Shown piece after piece: positions 1-10,832 of a stretch of DNA of 64,000 nt. The position numbers and the translations under genes were made by a program. The DNA is from Ovis canadensis. Its lineage: Eukaryota; Chordata; Mammalia; Artiodactyla; Bovidae. Each line of letters opens with the position of its first letter. Position 1 is the first letter of the stretch. Under the pieces are notes generated by a model that had not been told where the DNA came from, did no database searches, and worked only from the letters and a program-made list of their open reading frames with translations. The stretch is from contig NC_091263.1 of assembly GCF_042477335.2 (NCBI RefSeq), positions 72,410,501 through 72,474,500 on the forward strand, given 5' to 3'.

Positions 1-689
1 CGCCTTCTCCATGTCTCGGTTACAGAGGGGCTCCTGAGGGTGGTTTGGCATCAGGTACCCCTCATACTCTCACTGACCCGTGCTTTAGATGCCAGGGAAT
101 CTAGCAGAACACTCTGGAGAGCATGTTGAGAGAGACGGGAACCCCAGCCTGGAAGGGGTGGCTCTCGGAAGAGGACCGCATAAACGGGCCTCAACATGAG
201 CGGGTGCATCAAGGGGAGAAGGCCCGTCCTGGGAGCCCAGAGAGAGGCGTGTGAACCATGAAGGGCGAGGGGTTAACAGAGCCGGTGACGAGGCTTGACA
301 GTGACAAGTGGACATGTCCACCTGGAGCCCGGCCACCGGTGGCCCTGGAGACAGGCTTCCATGGAGAGCAAGCAACGGAAGTCTGAATGCAGTGGCCCAG
401 GGGGGGAGCTGGGGGGCAAGTGAAGGCCTGCAGCGTGGACACGTCATGTTCCCAAATATCCCTTCATGTGCGTACTTCTCCCCTTCCCTGAGGAGCACCA
501 CCAAGCCCCAGGGATCTGGGGGCTACAGAAGTAGACAGCACAGTCGACATCCTCAAGGAACACGAGGTCCACGAGGAGACGCAGAGACCGTGGGTGAGTG
601 ACTGAATGAACCGATGAACAGGTGAGGTCTTCTCGGGAAACGCCCTCCAGGGCTAGTCCTCCCCCCAGCCCCGCATAGCCCTGGGGTCC

Positions 690-800
690 GGCACGCAGCC
701 TCTGGGGTCGGACTGCCCCAGTTCTTGTACTGACAAGCTGCGTGACCTTGGGCAGGTGGCTGCACCTCTCTGGGCTGTGGAGCAGGGGGCGGGCATCAGG
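690..800 (+). mobile_element. MIR SINE fragment
   Basis: Contains the MIR core in order: a degraded 'tctggggtcggactgcc' block, then 'gctgcgtgaccttgggcag' and 'cctctctgggct'. These match the core and post-core region of the tRNA-derived mammalian-wide repeat. It is old and diverged. Confidence 0.75.
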
Positions 801-1099
801 CTCCCTGGAGGAGGAGCCAGGGGCCTGATGGAAGGGCGGCCCAGGGGTCAGCAAGCGGCCGTGAGAGGCTCTTCCCGGCTGGCAGGGCCCCTGGGAGCTG
901 TGTTTGATCTCTCTCGTTCTCATGAAACACACCTGACCGGGTGAGTGGCTCGTAGGTTTTGTTTTTGGTTTTGAAGGAGGGAAGAAGAAAGTGGGGCCGG
1001 GTGGGGGGTGGGGTGGAGACAGGGAGGTGGGATGCGAGGGAGAGGGAGGGGCGGCTCCAGAGCGCCCCTGCCCCCCAGCGCAGCCCCCATCCGCAGCTC

Positions 1100-1260
1100 T
1101 CTGATGGCATCAGCGCATTTAATCCCCACGGCGGCCCTGGTGAGGCAGGTGCTGCGGTCATCGGCACTGCGCCAACAGGGAAGTGAAGCAATCCGCCCAG
1201 CAATCCGCCCCGTGTGACAGGCCCCGGGGAGCAGGGCGGGACTGGAATCCTGGCAGCCCG
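1100..1260 (-). mobile_element. MIR SINE fragment (antisense)
   Basis: Reads as a reverse-complemented MIR: 'gcatttaatccccacggcggccctggtgaggcaggt' pattern (split here by 'cggcgg'), then the 'agggaagtgaagca' region. A short duplicated segment ('caatccgcccag' followed by 'caatccgccc') is inserted relative to the usual MIR, a local tandem duplication. Confidence 0.6.
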
Positions 1261-2663
1261 ATCCCAGAGCAGTCTGGAAAGGGGGTGGCTGTCTGAGCAG
1301 ACCAGCCTCGGAGCCTCTGGACCAGAGAGGGGCGGAGCCCGGCCGTCCTGAAACACCCACCTCCCTTGGCCTCTTCCTGATCTCTGCTGGGGCTTTCAAC
1401 ACCCTGCGCAGTGAGCCCCGAGTCAGCCCCTGCCTGCAGGCCCACACGCCCTGAGAGATGGTGTCCGCGGGGGGCCTGTCCCTGACTCAGGCCTGGCCTC
1501 CGCAGACGCTCCCTCGCTGGCTTCCCGCAGCCCCCAGGGAAAGAGCCAACTCGCGCGCCCCTTTCTTACTAACAACCTTCAGCAGCTCCCTCTGTCCTCC
1601 AACTGATCCAGTCCCTCAGTCGAGCCCTCAAGCTCTCACCTAGAGAGCCTAGCCGCTCGCCCCGGACAGCCCGCCGGCTGCGCCAGCCGCTTCCGACCGG
1701 CCACACGGAAGGCTTCTCTTTCCTTTGGATTTTCCCACTGTTGTGTCTTTGCTTGGGCAGCTCCTCCGTGGGTCCAGCCGGCCCCCCAGCTCCCCAGGCC
1801 AAGCCGAGGGCTCCTCCTGAATTAGGGGACAGAGCCCAGCACCCTGTCTCACCACCGCACAGTTTGCACCATTTAGTCCCGAGCTCCTTGAGGCCGGGAT
1901 GGTGGGGCATAGCCCTTGCACCCCCCACCCCCTCACAGGGAGGGCGGGATGGCGGTGGGATTTTGGCCCAAGGAGCCACAGGCGGCAAGCCCCCGAGGGA
2001 TTCGCTATTCACCAGAGACCGTCAGGCAGCCGAGACTGAGTGCCTAGGCCTCAGGGGGCCTCCGACCCTGAGCAAACCCGAGAAGCTGGAGCCCCGCGTC
2101 CTGCACCTGCCGAAGCCCGCGAGCCGCCGGCCAGAGGCTTACCTGAGGCCGCCACTGCCCGCGCGGGCTCTGCCCTGAGAAGCGGCACCCGACGCCCGTT
2201 CCCACGACTTGCAACACCACGGCAGTCATGGCGGAAGGAGCCCCGCTGCTCACCGACTCCAGGTGCTTCTTCCAGGGGACAGGTCACCCTGAGGGCAGGA
2301 CTGCGGTGCCCGGGGCTTGGCAGGTGGTGCCTGGCTCAGAGCCCAGCCTTCTGGCCTCCAGGAGGCTCAGATCCCTCTGCCTGGCCCTGGGGCGGTGGCA
2401 TTGTCAGGAGGGAGCCCTGGGCCGGGAGATGAGGCTGGGGGTCCTGAGGGGCTGCCCGGAGCTGGGCTGGAGGGGAGGCAAGGTCATCGGAGGACCCTGC
2501 GGGTCCCGGGAGCCCTTGAGCTGGGCTGGCGGACTCAGTGGTGCTTCAGGCAGGAGGTCACATGGCAGCTGGGACAGACGCTCTGATTTCTAGGACGCGG
2601 TGGCCAGGCTCTCTCCCTAGCTGTGTGCTGTGGAAGAGGCCTTTCAAATAATGTGCCCCTCAG

Positions 2664-2872
2664 GGGGCTTCCCTGGTGGCTCAGAAGGTAAAGAACCTGC
2701 CTGCGATGCAGAGTTCAATCCTGGGTCGGGAAGATCCCCTGGAGGCAGGCATGGCAACCCACTGCAGTGTCCTTGCCTGGAGAATCCCTTGGACAGAGGA
2801 GCTGGCGGACTGCAGTCCAGGGGGTCACAGAGAGTCGCACACGACTGAGTGACTAACACTTTCACTTTCACA
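2664..2872 (+). mobile_element. Bov-tA SINE
   Basis: About 209 bp with the diagnostic order of a Bov-tA. It has a tRNA-like head ('gcttccctggtggctcag', 'gttcaatcctgggtcgggaag'), the middle block 'ggcaacccactgcagtg', and the BovB-derived tail 'gggtcacagagagtcgcac'. It ends in a short CACTTT-type tail. I did not find a clear target-site duplication. Confidence 0.93.
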
Positions 2873-4084
2873 GGAAGTTGCAGAACTCGGTTCGAGGTGA
2901 AGCAAGCGCCGTTCTCAGCACAGGGCCCAGGGCGGGGGACGCCCCGGAGAGCTGCCAGGACCTCAGTCCTCACAGGAGCCCCACAGGGTGTGGGCACTGC
3001 AGGTGCTATTTGGCAGACGCGGCCCCAGCACCCAGGAAGCCAAGACCTTCCCTGCAGTGGTCCCGATCGTCCTTGTGGTCTCCTGGCCCCCCTCTCGTCC
3101 CTCCAGTCCTCTCTGGGCTGTCTCTGCTAGGCTCGTGGCCCCCAGGACTGTTGGTGGTCCCCTGCCGCCTGCAGAACAAGGAACAGGCGGTCCTCCAGGA
3201 GCGTCACACCCAGCCACCCCTCCCAGCCTGTCCCCTCCATCCTCGGGGCCCAGAGGTGCCCGCCCCGGATTCTCCTCACCCTGGCTGCTCCGGTCACCCC
3301 ACCTGATGCTTCACATAGCGCCTGCCGAATCCCCTCCATTCTCCAGGTGCCACGGAGGGCCACCCCCTTTGGGCAGCCTGCTGCGTTTCCCAGTCCCATG
3401 GAATTCCGCCCCTCGCCCCCGGGGACATCACGGACGTTTTGCCCACCCTGTCCTCGCAGCCTCTCCACTTACAGAGAATTTGGGGTTGGACCGTCCAGGA
3501 CTCTGTAGGTCTTTGTGCCTCTCTGAGCCTCCATCTACCCATCTGTAGAGTGGGACGTGAGGCCACCAGCTGCTCCCTTGGCTGGAAGAATGAAAAGAAG
3601 GCCCTGATGCGAGGTGAGCGCTGTCATCTCCAAGTTCTAGACGCGGGGGAAGATCACCCCAGCGGGGTCTTCGCGGTAGCCACCTGCTAGGGCTGGGAGG
3701 ACTCTGCTCTCGAGGGAGGAAACCCCAGCCCTCCCTCTGCCCGCAGCCACTGTCGGGTCCAGGCTGGGTGAGCCACCGGCTTCCAGCCGATGAGATGTAA
3801 GACAGAGGCTGCAGAGTGGCTTTGGGGAAAGGTTTTCCTCGTGGAGAGGGAGACACCTCATGGTTCAAGGCGGGTAGCCGTGGCCCTGCCCCACCTCTCG
3901 CTGCTCAGGGCACTTTGCTATCTGGAGCCGCAGCCGCCATCTGTGTCCACGAGGGAAGGCACCTCTGACATGCCGAGGATGGTGTCATCGCCGCCGGTGG
4001 ACAGTCAGAAGGTGCTGGCGTCTCTGGGACAGGGACTGAGCTACTGAGCCTCCTGGGGTCTATCAGAGCTGAGACCTGAGTGAC
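2873..4084. other. Unique DNA with one MIR, no gene
   Basis: This is GC-rich sequence with overlapping chance frames on both strands. None resembles a known protein or is supported by paired splice signals that I can defend. A MIR at 3,490-3,590 is the only repeat recognised. Confidence 0.55.
3490..3590 (+). mobile_element. MIR SINE fragment
   Basis: The words 'tctttgtgcctctctgagcctc' (read as two blocks) and 'ctacccatctgtagagtggga' match the MIR post-core 'cctctgtgcctcagtttcctcatctgtaaaatgg' region. Confidence 0.6.
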
Positions 4085-4180
4085 AAGAGCCAGACGTGTG
4101 GCAGTCGAGGGGAGGGGTGTTCCAGGCACAGGGGACAGCTGGTGCAAAGGCCCAGGCAGGAAGGAGCCCGGTGTGTCCTG
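4085..4180 (-). mobile_element. L2 3'-end fragment
   Basis: The text 'acagctggtgcaaaggccc' followed by 'aggcaggaaggagc' is a hallmark of the L2 LINE 3' region in antisense. The element is old and short. Confidence 0.55.
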
Positions 4181-4187
4181 GGCCAGT

Positions 4188-4237
4188 GTGCACGCGCGTG
4201 CGTGCGTGTGTTCGTGTGTGTGCAAATGTGTGTGTGG
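4188..4237. repeat. GT-rich microsatellite
   Basis: An imperfect (GT)n tract mixed with CGCG and GCGT units. It alternates purine and pyrimidine almost throughout, so it could adopt Z-form DNA. Length variation between animals would be expected. Confidence 0.85.
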
Positions 4238-4364
4238 CTTGAGTAGGGGCAGTGAGGAGGAGAGTGACGGGGTGAGGTCGGGGATGGCAGGGGCTGGGTG
4301 ACCCAGGACCACAACCAGAGCTTTAGATTTTTAGGTTAGCTTTAGCATCCTAACCTTAACTTTT

Positions 4365-4577
4365 GGGGCTTCCCTGCTGGCTCAGACAGGAAAGAATCTG
4401 CCTGCAATGCAAGAGACCCAGGTTCGATCCCGGGGTTGGGAAGATCCCCTGTAGGAGGGCATGGCGACCTGGAGAATCCCATGGACCGAGGAGCCTGGCG
4501 GCTACAATTCATGGGGTCACAAAGAGTCAGACATGACCGAGTGATTCACACACACACATACATGCACACACACCCCG
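4365..4577 (+). mobile_element. Bov-tA SINE with CA-rich tail
   Basis: It has the tRNA-like head, the 'gttgggaagatcccctg' block and the 'ggggtcacaaagagtcagac' BovB tail, ending in a short (CA)n run. It is flanked by a possible 7-bp target duplication 'aactttt' at 4,358-4,364 and 4,578-4,584. Part of the middle ('aacccactccagtattcttgcc' region) is deleted compared with other copies in the window. Confidence 0.92.
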
Positions 4578-4584
4578 AACTTTT

Positions 4585-5254
4585 ATTATAAAAATGTCCT
4601 AAAATTTGACATCTTGAAAGAATATGGAATAGATGCTTGTCTATATTTCACCTAAGTTCAACCTCTGTTGATATTTCGGCATATTTTCCTTATCTTCACA
4701 TACATGTGCCTTTTTTTGTTTTTTTTTCTGCTCAGAATTTGAAGAAAAGTTGAGGACTTCACGCCTCCTGACTCCTGAATACTTGATCATGTGGCCCCTA
4801 AGAGCAAGGACCTTGCTCCGCATAAGTACGTCACCATTATTACGAGAGAAAATTACAATGATCCACCAATTCTCCATCCAGACTCAAGTTGCCCCGGGTA
4901 TTCCACGTGGCTGCGTCTTCCCTCCTTCTTCTTTTCTTTCCCAGAACCAGGATCCTTTTATTTTATTGTATTGTATTTGGGCTGCACTGTGCAGCATGTG
5001 GGATCTGTTTCCTGACAAGGGACTGAACCCGCGCCCCCTGCATTGGAAACACAGAGTCTCAACCACTGGGCCGCCGGGGAAGTTCCTGGAACCCAGGTCT
5101 AGAGAAGGCGTATGCGTCGCACTTGACGACCAGGTCAATCTCTTTAAGCTGGAACAGTCTCCCAACTGTTTTCCCCAACACATGACTTTGTGAAAAATTT
5201 ATTCATCAGATTCCCTTTGAGATTGGGGTCTGTTGCACATCACTGTTGCTGTTC
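4585..5254. mobile_element. Old L1-like relic split by a CHR SINE
   Basis: AT-rich sequence resembling a widespread ancient mammalian repeat; key words are 'cctaagagcaaggaccttg' and 'attacgagagaaaatta'. I believe this is an L1M-type 3' region but cannot name the subfamily. A CHR SINE at 4,955-5,088 interrupts it, and BovB begins at 5,255. From 4,754 onward it is shared, inverted, with 25,502-26,372. Confidence 0.55.
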
Positions 5255-5626
5255 AAGTCAAGTGGCCCTTAGGAAGCATCATTGCAAACAAAGCTAGTGG
5301 AGGTGATGGAATTCCAGTTGAGCTATTTCAAATCCTAAAGGATGATGCTGTTAAAGTGCTGCACTCAATATGCCTGCAAATATGGAACCCTCAGCAGTGG
5401 CCACAGGACCTGAAAAGGTCAGTTTTCATTCCAATCCCAAAGAAGGGCAATGCCAAAGAATGTTCCAACTACCTCACAATTGTACTCATCTCACACACTA
5501 GCAAAGTAAATGCTCAACATTCTCCAGGACAGGGTTCAACAATACATGCACTGAGAACTTCCAGATGTTCAAGCTGGATTTAGAAAAGGCAGAGGAACCA
5601 GAGATCAAATTGCTGACACCCACTGG
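4754..5626 (+). repeat. Inverted duplication, copy 1
   Basis: This segment matches the reverse complement of 25,502-26,372 and contains the old L1-like relic, a CHR SINE and the 5' part of a truncated BovB. Both copies share the same SINE insertion and the same BovB 5' truncation junction (5,255), so they derive from one another rather than from independent insertions. By eye there are under ten substitutions plus a small indel over 4,754-5,387, but about thirty differences over 5,388-5,626. The ancient relic continues leftward beyond 4,754 only in this copy, which suggests it is the donor. Confidence 0.9.
4955..5088 (-). mobile_element. CHR-type tRNA-derived SINE
   Basis: In reverse complement it reads as a CHR SINE: 'ggaacttccccggcggccca', the B-box-like 'gggttcagtccc', 'agatcccacatgctgca', then an AT-rich tail. 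Imperfect duplicates 'gaaccaggatc' (4,944-4,954) and 'gaacccaggtc' (5,089-5,099) look like its target-site duplication. The same insertion is present in the inverted copy at 26,041. Confidence 0.85.
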
Positions 5627-6745
5627 ATCATAGAAAAAACAAGAGAATTCCAGGAAAAACATGTACTTCTGCTTTATTGACTACACCAAAGCCTTTGACT
5701 GTGTAGATCACAACAAACTGTGGAAAACTTTTCAAGAGATGGGAATACCAGACCACCTGCCTCCTGAGAAATCTGTATCCAGGTCAAGAAGCAACAGTTA
5801 GAACCGGACATGGAGCAACAGACCGGTTCCAAACTGGGAAAGGAGTACGTCAAGGCTGTATATTGTCACCCTGCTTATTTAACTCATATGCAGAGTACAT
5901 CATGCAAAAATGTCAGGCTGCGTAAAGCACAAGTGGGAATCAAGATTGCTGGGAGAAATATCGATAATCTCAGATACGCAGATGACACTAACCTTATGGC
6001 AGAAAGTGAAGAGGAACTGAGGAGCCTCTTGAGAGTGAAAGAGGAGAGTAAAAGCTGGCTTAAAACTCAACATTCAAAAACCTGAGATCATGGCATTCAG
6101 TCCCATCACTTCATGGCAAATAGATGGGGAAACAATGGAAACAGTGTCAGACTTTATCTTCTTGGGCTCCAAAATCACTGCAGATGGTGACTGCAGCCAT
6201 GAAATTAAAAGACACTTGCTTCTTGGAAGAAAAGTTATAACCAACCTAGAAAGCATATTAAAAAGCAGAGACATGACTTTGCCAACAAAAGTCTATCTAG
6301 TCAAAGCTATTGTTTTTCCAGTGGTCATGTATGCATGTGAGAGTTGGACTATAAAGAAAGCTGAGTGCGGAAGAATCAATGCATTTGAACTGCGGTGTTG
6401 GAGAAGACTCTTGAGAGTCCCTTGGACTGCGAGGAGATCCAACCAGTCCATCCTAAAGGAGATCAGTCCTGGGTATTCATTGGAAGGACTGATGTTGAAG
6501 CCGAAACTCCAATACTTTGGCCACCTGATGCGAAGAACTGACTCAGTGGAAACGACCCTGATGCTGGGAAAGATTGAAGGCAGGAGGAGAAGGGGATGAC
6601 AGAGGATGAGACGGATGGCATCGCTGACTTGATGGACATGAGTCTGAGTAAACTCCAGGAGTTGGTGATGGACAGGGAGGCCCAGCGTGCTGCAGTGCAT
6701 GGGGTCACAAAGAGTCCGACACGACTGATCGACTGAATAAGGTTA
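5255..6745 (+). mobile_element. BovB (RTE) LINE, 5'-truncated and decayed
   Basis: About 1.5 kb covering the reverse-transcriptase region to the 3' end. Translated pieces in different frames show RT blocks 'NKASGGDGIPVELF' (near 5,290), 'NLRYADD' carrying the YADD catalytic motif (near 5,975), and the C-terminal 'FFLGSKITADGD'-like block followed by '[14 protein letters not shown]' (6,090-6,599). Frameshifts and stops separate the pieces, so it cannot encode an intact protein. It ends in the BovB tail 'gtcacaaagagtccgacacg' and is followed at once by an antisense BovB tail. Confidence 0.95.
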
Positions 6746-6747
6746 TC

Positions 6748-6857
6748 GTTGTTATTCAGTCGCTCAGTCGTATCCGACTCTTTGCGACCCCATGCACTGC
6801 AGCACGCCGGGCCTCCCTGTCCATCACCAAGTCCCGGGATTTGCTCAAGTTCACTGT
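6748..6857 (-). mobile_element. BovB 3'-end fragment, antisense
   Basis: Starts 'ttattcagtcgctcagtcgt' and continues through 'gactctttgcgaccccatg' and 'cctccctgtccatcacc', the reverse complement of a BovB 3' terminus. It stops near 6,857. It lies head to head with the sense BovB ending at 6,745, making a near-palindrome. Confidence 0.9.
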
Positions 6858-7394
6858 CTCGCACTTCATGAACAAATCTCCAGGATGAGGCCCGGGGGCT
6901 GTGTTCACGTCTAGAGGGAGAACATTCCCAGCATCCCAGAAGGCTCCCCCCGCTTTTCCAAGCAATCCCATGCCACCTGAGGAGGCCACGGGTCCATCCC
7001 TCACTATGCGGTTGGGGGGTCCTGGAGCTGGGGCCAGATCACGTGGTTCCCAGGCAGGCCTGCTTCTGCTCAGCCTAGTGCCTGCGGGAGGTACCGTGTG
7101 GCTGGGACCTCAGCCCCAGGCGGAACACACTTTCCTGTCGTCTCACTGGGGGCCTTTGGGGTGTGTCTGATGACTCTGGGTAAGGGGTAGAGGAAAGTGG
7201 TGGTGCCGGGCTCCTCACGGTGTCTGCTAATGTGTCCTAATCTCATGTGGCCGAGACGCCGAGCACCCCCCGAGTCAGGGCTTCGCAGCTGCCCCTGGCA
7301 TCACGTTGCACCCAGAATCCCTGGAGGGCGGGTGGTCCCCCTGACTGTGATCTCGGGTGATTGGGCAGTGGCCCCGGGACTTCCCACTGCTAAG
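6858..7394. other. Unique DNA, nothing recognised
   Basis: GC-rich sequence without a repeat, exon or RNA gene that I can support. Confidence 0.5.
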
Positions 7395-7570
7395 GCAAGT
7401 TTTCCACCAGGGTCAGTGGAGTGTTTTGAGCAGGAGAGTCACGTGGTCTGATCCGCTGTTTGTAAGGACAGCTCTGAGCTCTATTGGGAGAAGAGGCTGT
7501 AGGGGGCAAGGACGGATCAGGGAGGCCGATGAGGGGGCTACGGCAACAGCCCAGCGCTGAGCAGGGCTGC
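7395..7570 (-). mobile_element. L2 LINE fragment
   Basis: The order 'ggagtgttttgagcaggaga', 'gtcacgtggtctgatc', 'tgtagggggcaagga' and 'ggctacggcaacagccca' follows the antisense L2 3' region. A related block appears at 43,990-44,290. Confidence 0.65.
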
Positions 7571-7792
7571 AGGGTGGGAGTGGAGGGCCTGGGGGTTCTG
7601 GCAGCCCCGCCTCCCACGTGGGCCGGTCTGGGCTGAACGCCCAGAGGGCAGGGGCTGTGGCTTGCATACTTCCGCGTGCCCAGCTCCCAGTGCCCAGCCT
7701 GGGGCCTGGCAGAGAAGATGTCCCAGTCATACCTGGGTGAGCCTGAATTTGGGGCAACAGTGACTTGTGGGATTAGATGCTGCAAAAGAGAA

Positions 7793-7820
7793 GAACAAAC
7801 AAACAAACAGACAAAAACCA
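7793..7820. repeat. (AAAC)n simple repeat
   Basis: A short tetranucleotide run of AAAC units with one interruption. It may be the remains of a retroelement tail, but no element is recognisable next to it. Confidence 0.8.
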
Positions 7821-8159
7821 GAACAAGAGTCTGAACTGGCTACCCTGCAAGGCCTTGCCGTGGTTCTGACTATTAATACTCCCATCCCTCCCCGCAGACA
7901 CCAGGAATCACCAGAGAGGCCTCCTTGCTTTCGGGGAGCGCCACTCACTTCACCCCAGAGGGACAAACCACGTTGGCAAGGGTCAGACCTGCCTCCTGGG
8001 GATGGAAAGTTCCCAGATGGGGCCTCCCCCGTCCCTAGGCTCACATCACACACCCCCCTCCCTGGCCCAGGGCCCAAGGGGTGAGGGTCAGGCCCCTGCG
8101 TGACCTGTGGGCGGTGCCTTCCTGAATCCTTCTGGCCTGAGGTTGCCTGGGTTGGTTAC

Positions 8160-8500
8160 CCATCACTGTTACACATTACCCCTGTCATCAACAAATACGG
8201 GTCACAGCTCGTGTTTTCTGTCAGCCAGGAATTAGGGAGTGGCTTGGCCACGTGATTCTGGCCTTGGGGGCTGTCACTCATGAGCTCACTGTCACCAGGA
8301 GGCTTGACAGGGGCTCGAGGCCCTACTCTCCTGGTGGCCGACCCACAGGGCTGGCCGGCAGTATCAGCCACTGGCGAGAGGCCTCGGGTCCTCTGCACAG
8401 GCCGCCGACCCTGGAGGAAGTGGCCCCTGAGAAGCCACGATGACTCAAGCTCAGAAGCCTCACACTGTCATTTCTGCAATGTCCTGCAGGGTTGCACAGC
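8160..8500. mobile_element. Ancient interspersed repeat, family not assigned
   Basis: Words such as 'ttctggccttgggggctgtc', 'cactcatgagctcactg' and 'aggaggcttgacaggggct' match a widespread old mammalian repeat. I recognise the pattern but cannot assign it to a named LTR or DNA-transposon family. The copy at 62,090-62,640 appears to belong to the same family. Confidence 0.4.
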
Positions 8501-9204
8501 CCTGCGTGGTGGGAGGGGCTCCTGTCAGGAGGGGAGAGCGTGGGACCCGCCTGGGAGGCACACGGGTGATGGATTGCCACGAGCAGGGCAGAACCTCTGC
8601 CTAGACGCCCACCGTCCAGTCATGCCCGTGTGCACCAGGCCCTTTGCTAGGCCTGGGCATGCAGGGACGAGGTGGGCAGAGAAAGACCTCCATCCGTTCA
8701 GAGGGGTCGCTAGGTGGGCAAGCTCTGTGGGCCACGCAGGATGAATGAGCTACAACCCTACACAGAACCTCCTCGGCAAGGGCCTCACGTACATGGCTGA
8801 TGTGCCCGGAGTCCTTGGACGAAGGGCAGCAGGATCTAGGAGAGAGCAAGCTCCCGGCCCAGCAGTCAGGGAGGGCCCCAGGAGGAGGTGGCGTTTGAGA
8901 GCTGGCTCTGACGTCCAGGGGAACTGGGCAGGTGGGGGATAGATAGTGTCACACAGGGGCCAGAGCAGATGTGGGGCTCAGACCCACACCCCCGGAGGCA
9001 CCCAGCCCCCAGCACAATGGTTCACATGCTGCGCTCTGTGCCGTGGCCTGAGCTGGCCACTGGGATCCAGCTGTGGACAAAACAGACCTCCGGTGCTCCA
9101 CAGTATGGTCCTGAGTCAGGGACAGGGCCTGGAGATGCCCTTGAGATTGTTACTAATGGTCAGTAAAGTCGCTCTGTTCTGGCCAAGCCATGTCTAGCCA
9201 TCAT
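8501..9204. other. Unique DNA with a weak L2 relic
   Basis: The only recognisable piece is near 8,860-8,920 ('gggccccaggaggaggtggc', 'gtttgagagctggctctga'), like the antisense L2 3' region. The rest shows no gene or repeat. Confidence 0.4.
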
Positions 9205-9320
9205 CTGATGGCTGTGGGCACACAACCGTATCCCCATTTGACAGCTGAGGAAACTGAGGCTCAGGGCTGGAAGGACTGGCTAAGGTCCTTGTAACCAGAC
9301 TTACTCCCGAGCCTTGTAAG
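9205..9320 (-). mobile_element. MIR SINE fragment (antisense)
   Basis: Has 'ccccatttgacagctgagg', 'aaactgaggctcaggg' and 'ctggctaaggtcc', the reverse complement of the MIR post-core and core. Confidence 0.8.
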
Positions 9321-10369
9321 TGGGTGCCCGGGGCCAGGCAGATGCTGGCCCAGCGCCTGTGGCCTGGCTCTCTGGGATGTGCTGGTCGACATGTCCTCCA
9401 CCAGGCAGGAGACCGCCCCCACCCCCAGGGCTTCACACCATGGGAGGAGGGTGGCGTGGAGTCGTGTGGCTCAGCCTCCGTGCTTACAGTCAACCTTATG
9501 ACCGATTATGGGGGCCCATGAGTCACATGGGAAGGGATTTTTGCGGATTGAAGTGAAGCAAAATGTCCCCAGGCCTGACCTCCTTCCACGGGGAGAGCTG
9601 CGGAGACTCTGGGCTCCTGGGGGGTCCTGGGGGCCGCCTCAGCTTCAGAGTCCTGAGTCCTACAGCCTTGTACAGGCTTCCCCTCTTCTGTGCCCCATAT
9701 TTGCAGAGAAAGTAGTGGTCAAGGCCGTTGGGGCTGAACGGGCACCTGGGCGAGGCAGGCAATGTCCCGAGGGTCCTAGGGGCATGACTGCACCGAGTCC
9801 GTGCCACCCTCCGTGCGGGGGTGTCCCTGTTCACAGACGAGAGGACTGAGCTCAGTGAGGTCAGGCCAGGCGCCCAAAGGCTCAGGCAACTGTGAAGCAA
9901 CGCCTGCCAAAATAGAGCAGTGAAGCACCCTGCTCTCCCTCTCCTTGGCCGCTGTGCTGGTCCCGTCCTCCTGAGTCACTCGCCTGCACGAAGCACAGGC
10001 GGGACAACGGGCGCTGAGACGTCAGGCACCCTAGGCAAGCTGAACACACACCTCTGGGCACCTCTCGGCCTTCGCAGAGGTAACCAGGTCTTGAACTGGG
10101 TGTTTCTTGTTCAAATGTATTGTTACTCTTTACCTGTTAATACTTGCGTCTGTGTTACACCAAAGGTTGCTTGTGTCTTCTGTTTTTATAGAGAGAGGAC
10201 CGCAGGAGCTCGGTCTCCTGGAGCTTGCCTCTTCTCCCTCCGCAGTGTGCGTCTGAGGTTCAGCGAGTCGCTACCTGCGCCTCAGGACAGTCCTTCTTCA
10301 CTGCTGTGTAGAACTCTGCGGAAAGGCTCTTACTCAAACAGCTGTTCCTGTTTCACTCCCACCGCTTCA
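9321..10369. other. Unique DNA, no gene
   Basis: No exon or RNA gene recognised. A weak MIR-like piece may lie near 9,825-9,900 ('cacagacgagaggactgagc'). Sequence near 10,100-10,200 is slightly AT-richer but matches nothing I know. Confidence 0.45.
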
Positions 10370-10500
10370 GACGGATGTGATTTTTGGTTCTCATGTCACA
10401 GATGAGAAAGCAGGCTCAGTGAGATTAAGGGGCCTGTCTGGCGATAGTCCGTTTCTAAGGGGCAGAAACTCCCCTGCTGAGTCCCAAATGATGGGGCTCA
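10370..10500 (-). mobile_element. MIR SINE fragment (antisense)
   Basis: Shows 'tcatgtcacagatgagaaag', 'caggctcagtgagattaag' and 'gggcctgtctggcga', the antisense MIR pattern. Confidence 0.65.
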
Positions 10501-10769
10501 GCAGAGTCCTTTATATAAAATTCCCTGAGCAGAAGAGACCACACAGCCGGGCTAAGCCCTGCGGCAATCTCAGCCCTCAGGAGGTGGCCAAGAGGGAACC
10601 TTGACGTGACGCTCACTGGGACGGTGGAGAGACAGTGGGGAACCACCCCAGCCCCGACCCCATTGACGGGCCCCTCTCCACCACAGTCACACAAGTCACA
10701 CAAGTCAGGGGCACCGCCTGGCTGCGTAAGACCCCTCCTGCCCAGACTGCCGAAGAAGCCCGTCCTGAG

Positions 10770-10832
10770 GCAGACTCCACCTGAAGCCTTGGTTTTCTCG
10801 CCTGTAATTTGGGGATAATCATGGTACCTGCT
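10770..10832 (+). mobile_element. MIR fragment interrupted by a SINE
   Basis: 'cttggttttctcgcctgtaa' and 'tttggggataatcatggtac' match the sense MIR 'cctcagtttcctcatctgtaaaatggggataat' region. It is cut by the Bov-tA insertion beginning at 10,833. Confidence 0.6.

Larger units (their letters stand above)
1..2663. other. GC-rich unique DNA, no gene recognised
   Basis: Several overlapping open frames occur on both strands, but they are proline-, glycine-, arginine- and serine-rich. They show no domain, no signal peptide and no consistent frame, as expected by chance in GC-rich DNA. Two MIR relics lie inside and are listed separately. From about 1,270 to 2,660 I see no repeat or gene. Confidence 0.6.

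Noticed and set aside
2664..2872. tRNA-like A and B box sequences in the SINE heads
   Set aside because: These are tRNA-derived parts of Bov-tA and CHR SINEs, not functional tRNA genes. No cloverleaf with a proper anticodon arm and 3' end is kept.
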